Source of the DNA: CAZUZD01 sp964624465
GTDB lineage: Bacteria; Planctomycetota; Planctomycetia; Isosphaerales; Isosphaeraceae
Direction: 5' to 3'
NCBI GenBank assembly: GCA_964624465.1
Contig: CAZUZD010000142.1
Coordinates: 1 to 14,704 of the forward strand
Length of the DNA: 14,704 nt
Below are positions 14,561 through 14,704 of this stretch, piece by piece. The notes beneath the pieces were generated by a model. The model saw only the letters and a list, made by a program, of their open reading frames with translations, had not been told where the DNA came from and did not search any database. Within the stretch, counting starts at the first letter, position 1, and every line of letters begins with the position of its first letter. Made by a program: the position numbers and the translations under genes.

Positions 14561-14704
14561 ATGAACCGCCGTCTTGCCGCCGCCGGCCTCGCCGTGTGCC
14601 TCATGGGAGAGACCGGCTGCGCCATGGGCCCGAGCCCCCTGGCCAGCGCGGCACCGACGCCCCAGTCGCCCGCGACCCGGCCGACGCCGCCGCCGATCCC
14701 CGCA
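14561..14704 (+). CDS. Probable exported lipoprotein, N-terminal 48 residues (runs off right edge)
   Basis: An open frame with a strong ribosome-binding site encodes MNRRLAAAGLAVCLMGETGC followed by AMGPSPLASAAPTPQSP and a Pro/Thr/Ala-rich stretch, still open at the window edge. The basic start, a short hydrophobic core (residues 5-15) and C20 after TG suggest a signal peptide with a loose lipobox; Glu at -3 is not canonical, so simple secretion is also possible. The Pro-rich region looks like a linker anchoring a downstream domain that is out of view. It follows mfd after 224 bp, enough room for its own promoter, though I see no convincing hexamers there. No function can be given. Confidence 0.6.
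   Translation, partial: MNRRLAAAGLAVCLMGETGCAMGPSPLASAAPTPQSPATRPTPPPIPA

Overview
The window is very G+C-rich bacterial DNA with strong G/C bias at third codon positions. It probably comes from a planctomycete, most likely an Isosphaeraceae/Gemmata-type lineage. That placement is inference: it rests on family resemblance (a giant membrane-anchored spermidine-synthase-like protein, a Gfo/Idh/MocA protein beginning with a DFDTSHV motif, a GGKGNN-type hexose kinase, weak Shine-Dalgarno sites), not on a marker gene. The sequence is a scaffold, because a run of 10 N lies inside mfd at 13168-13177.

Left part, 1-4174, all on the minus strand. Read in transcription order it holds a PfkB/1-phosphofructokinase-family sugar kinase (3221-4174), a small Cys/His-rich exported protein (2710-3087), an RND efflux periplasmic adaptor (1237-2523) and the N-terminal third of a CzcA/CusA-type heavy-metal RND pump that runs off the left edge (1-1175). 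A good sigma70-like promoter (TTGACG, 16 bp, TAGAAT) sits just upstream of the small protein. This suggests the small protein leads the metal-efflux operon, with the kinase as a separate unit upstream.

Middle, 4403-8887, plus strand. A 1261-residue fusion protein has two homologous membrane blocks followed by a spermidine-synthase-like (SAM-binding fold) domain. That domain is interrupted twice: by a roughly 100-residue segment with two copies of a 29-residue repeat, and by a roughly 300-residue helical segment. A membrane-anchored TlpA-like thioredoxin follows 57 bp later, probably in the same transcript. Converging on it from the right is a Gfo/Idh/MocA-family oxidoreductase (8912-9808, minus).

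Right part, 9990-14704, plus strand. This holds a protein of two receiver-like domains that lacks phosphorylation residues (9990-10853), the transcription-repair coupling factor mfd (10985-14336, split by the N run) and the start of a proline/alanine-rich probable lipoprotein (14561 to the edge). At the gap in mfd the two flanks overlap in protein sequence but differ in nucleotides, so the scaffold join is suspect.

No tRNA, rRNA, CRISPR array, insertion sequence or phage gene was recognised. No stretch without a gene exceeds about 230 bases; the longest are the divergent region 4175-4402 and the gap 14337-14560. The most unusual item is the doubly interrupted synthase fusion. The small Cys/His protein at the head of the efflux operon comes second.
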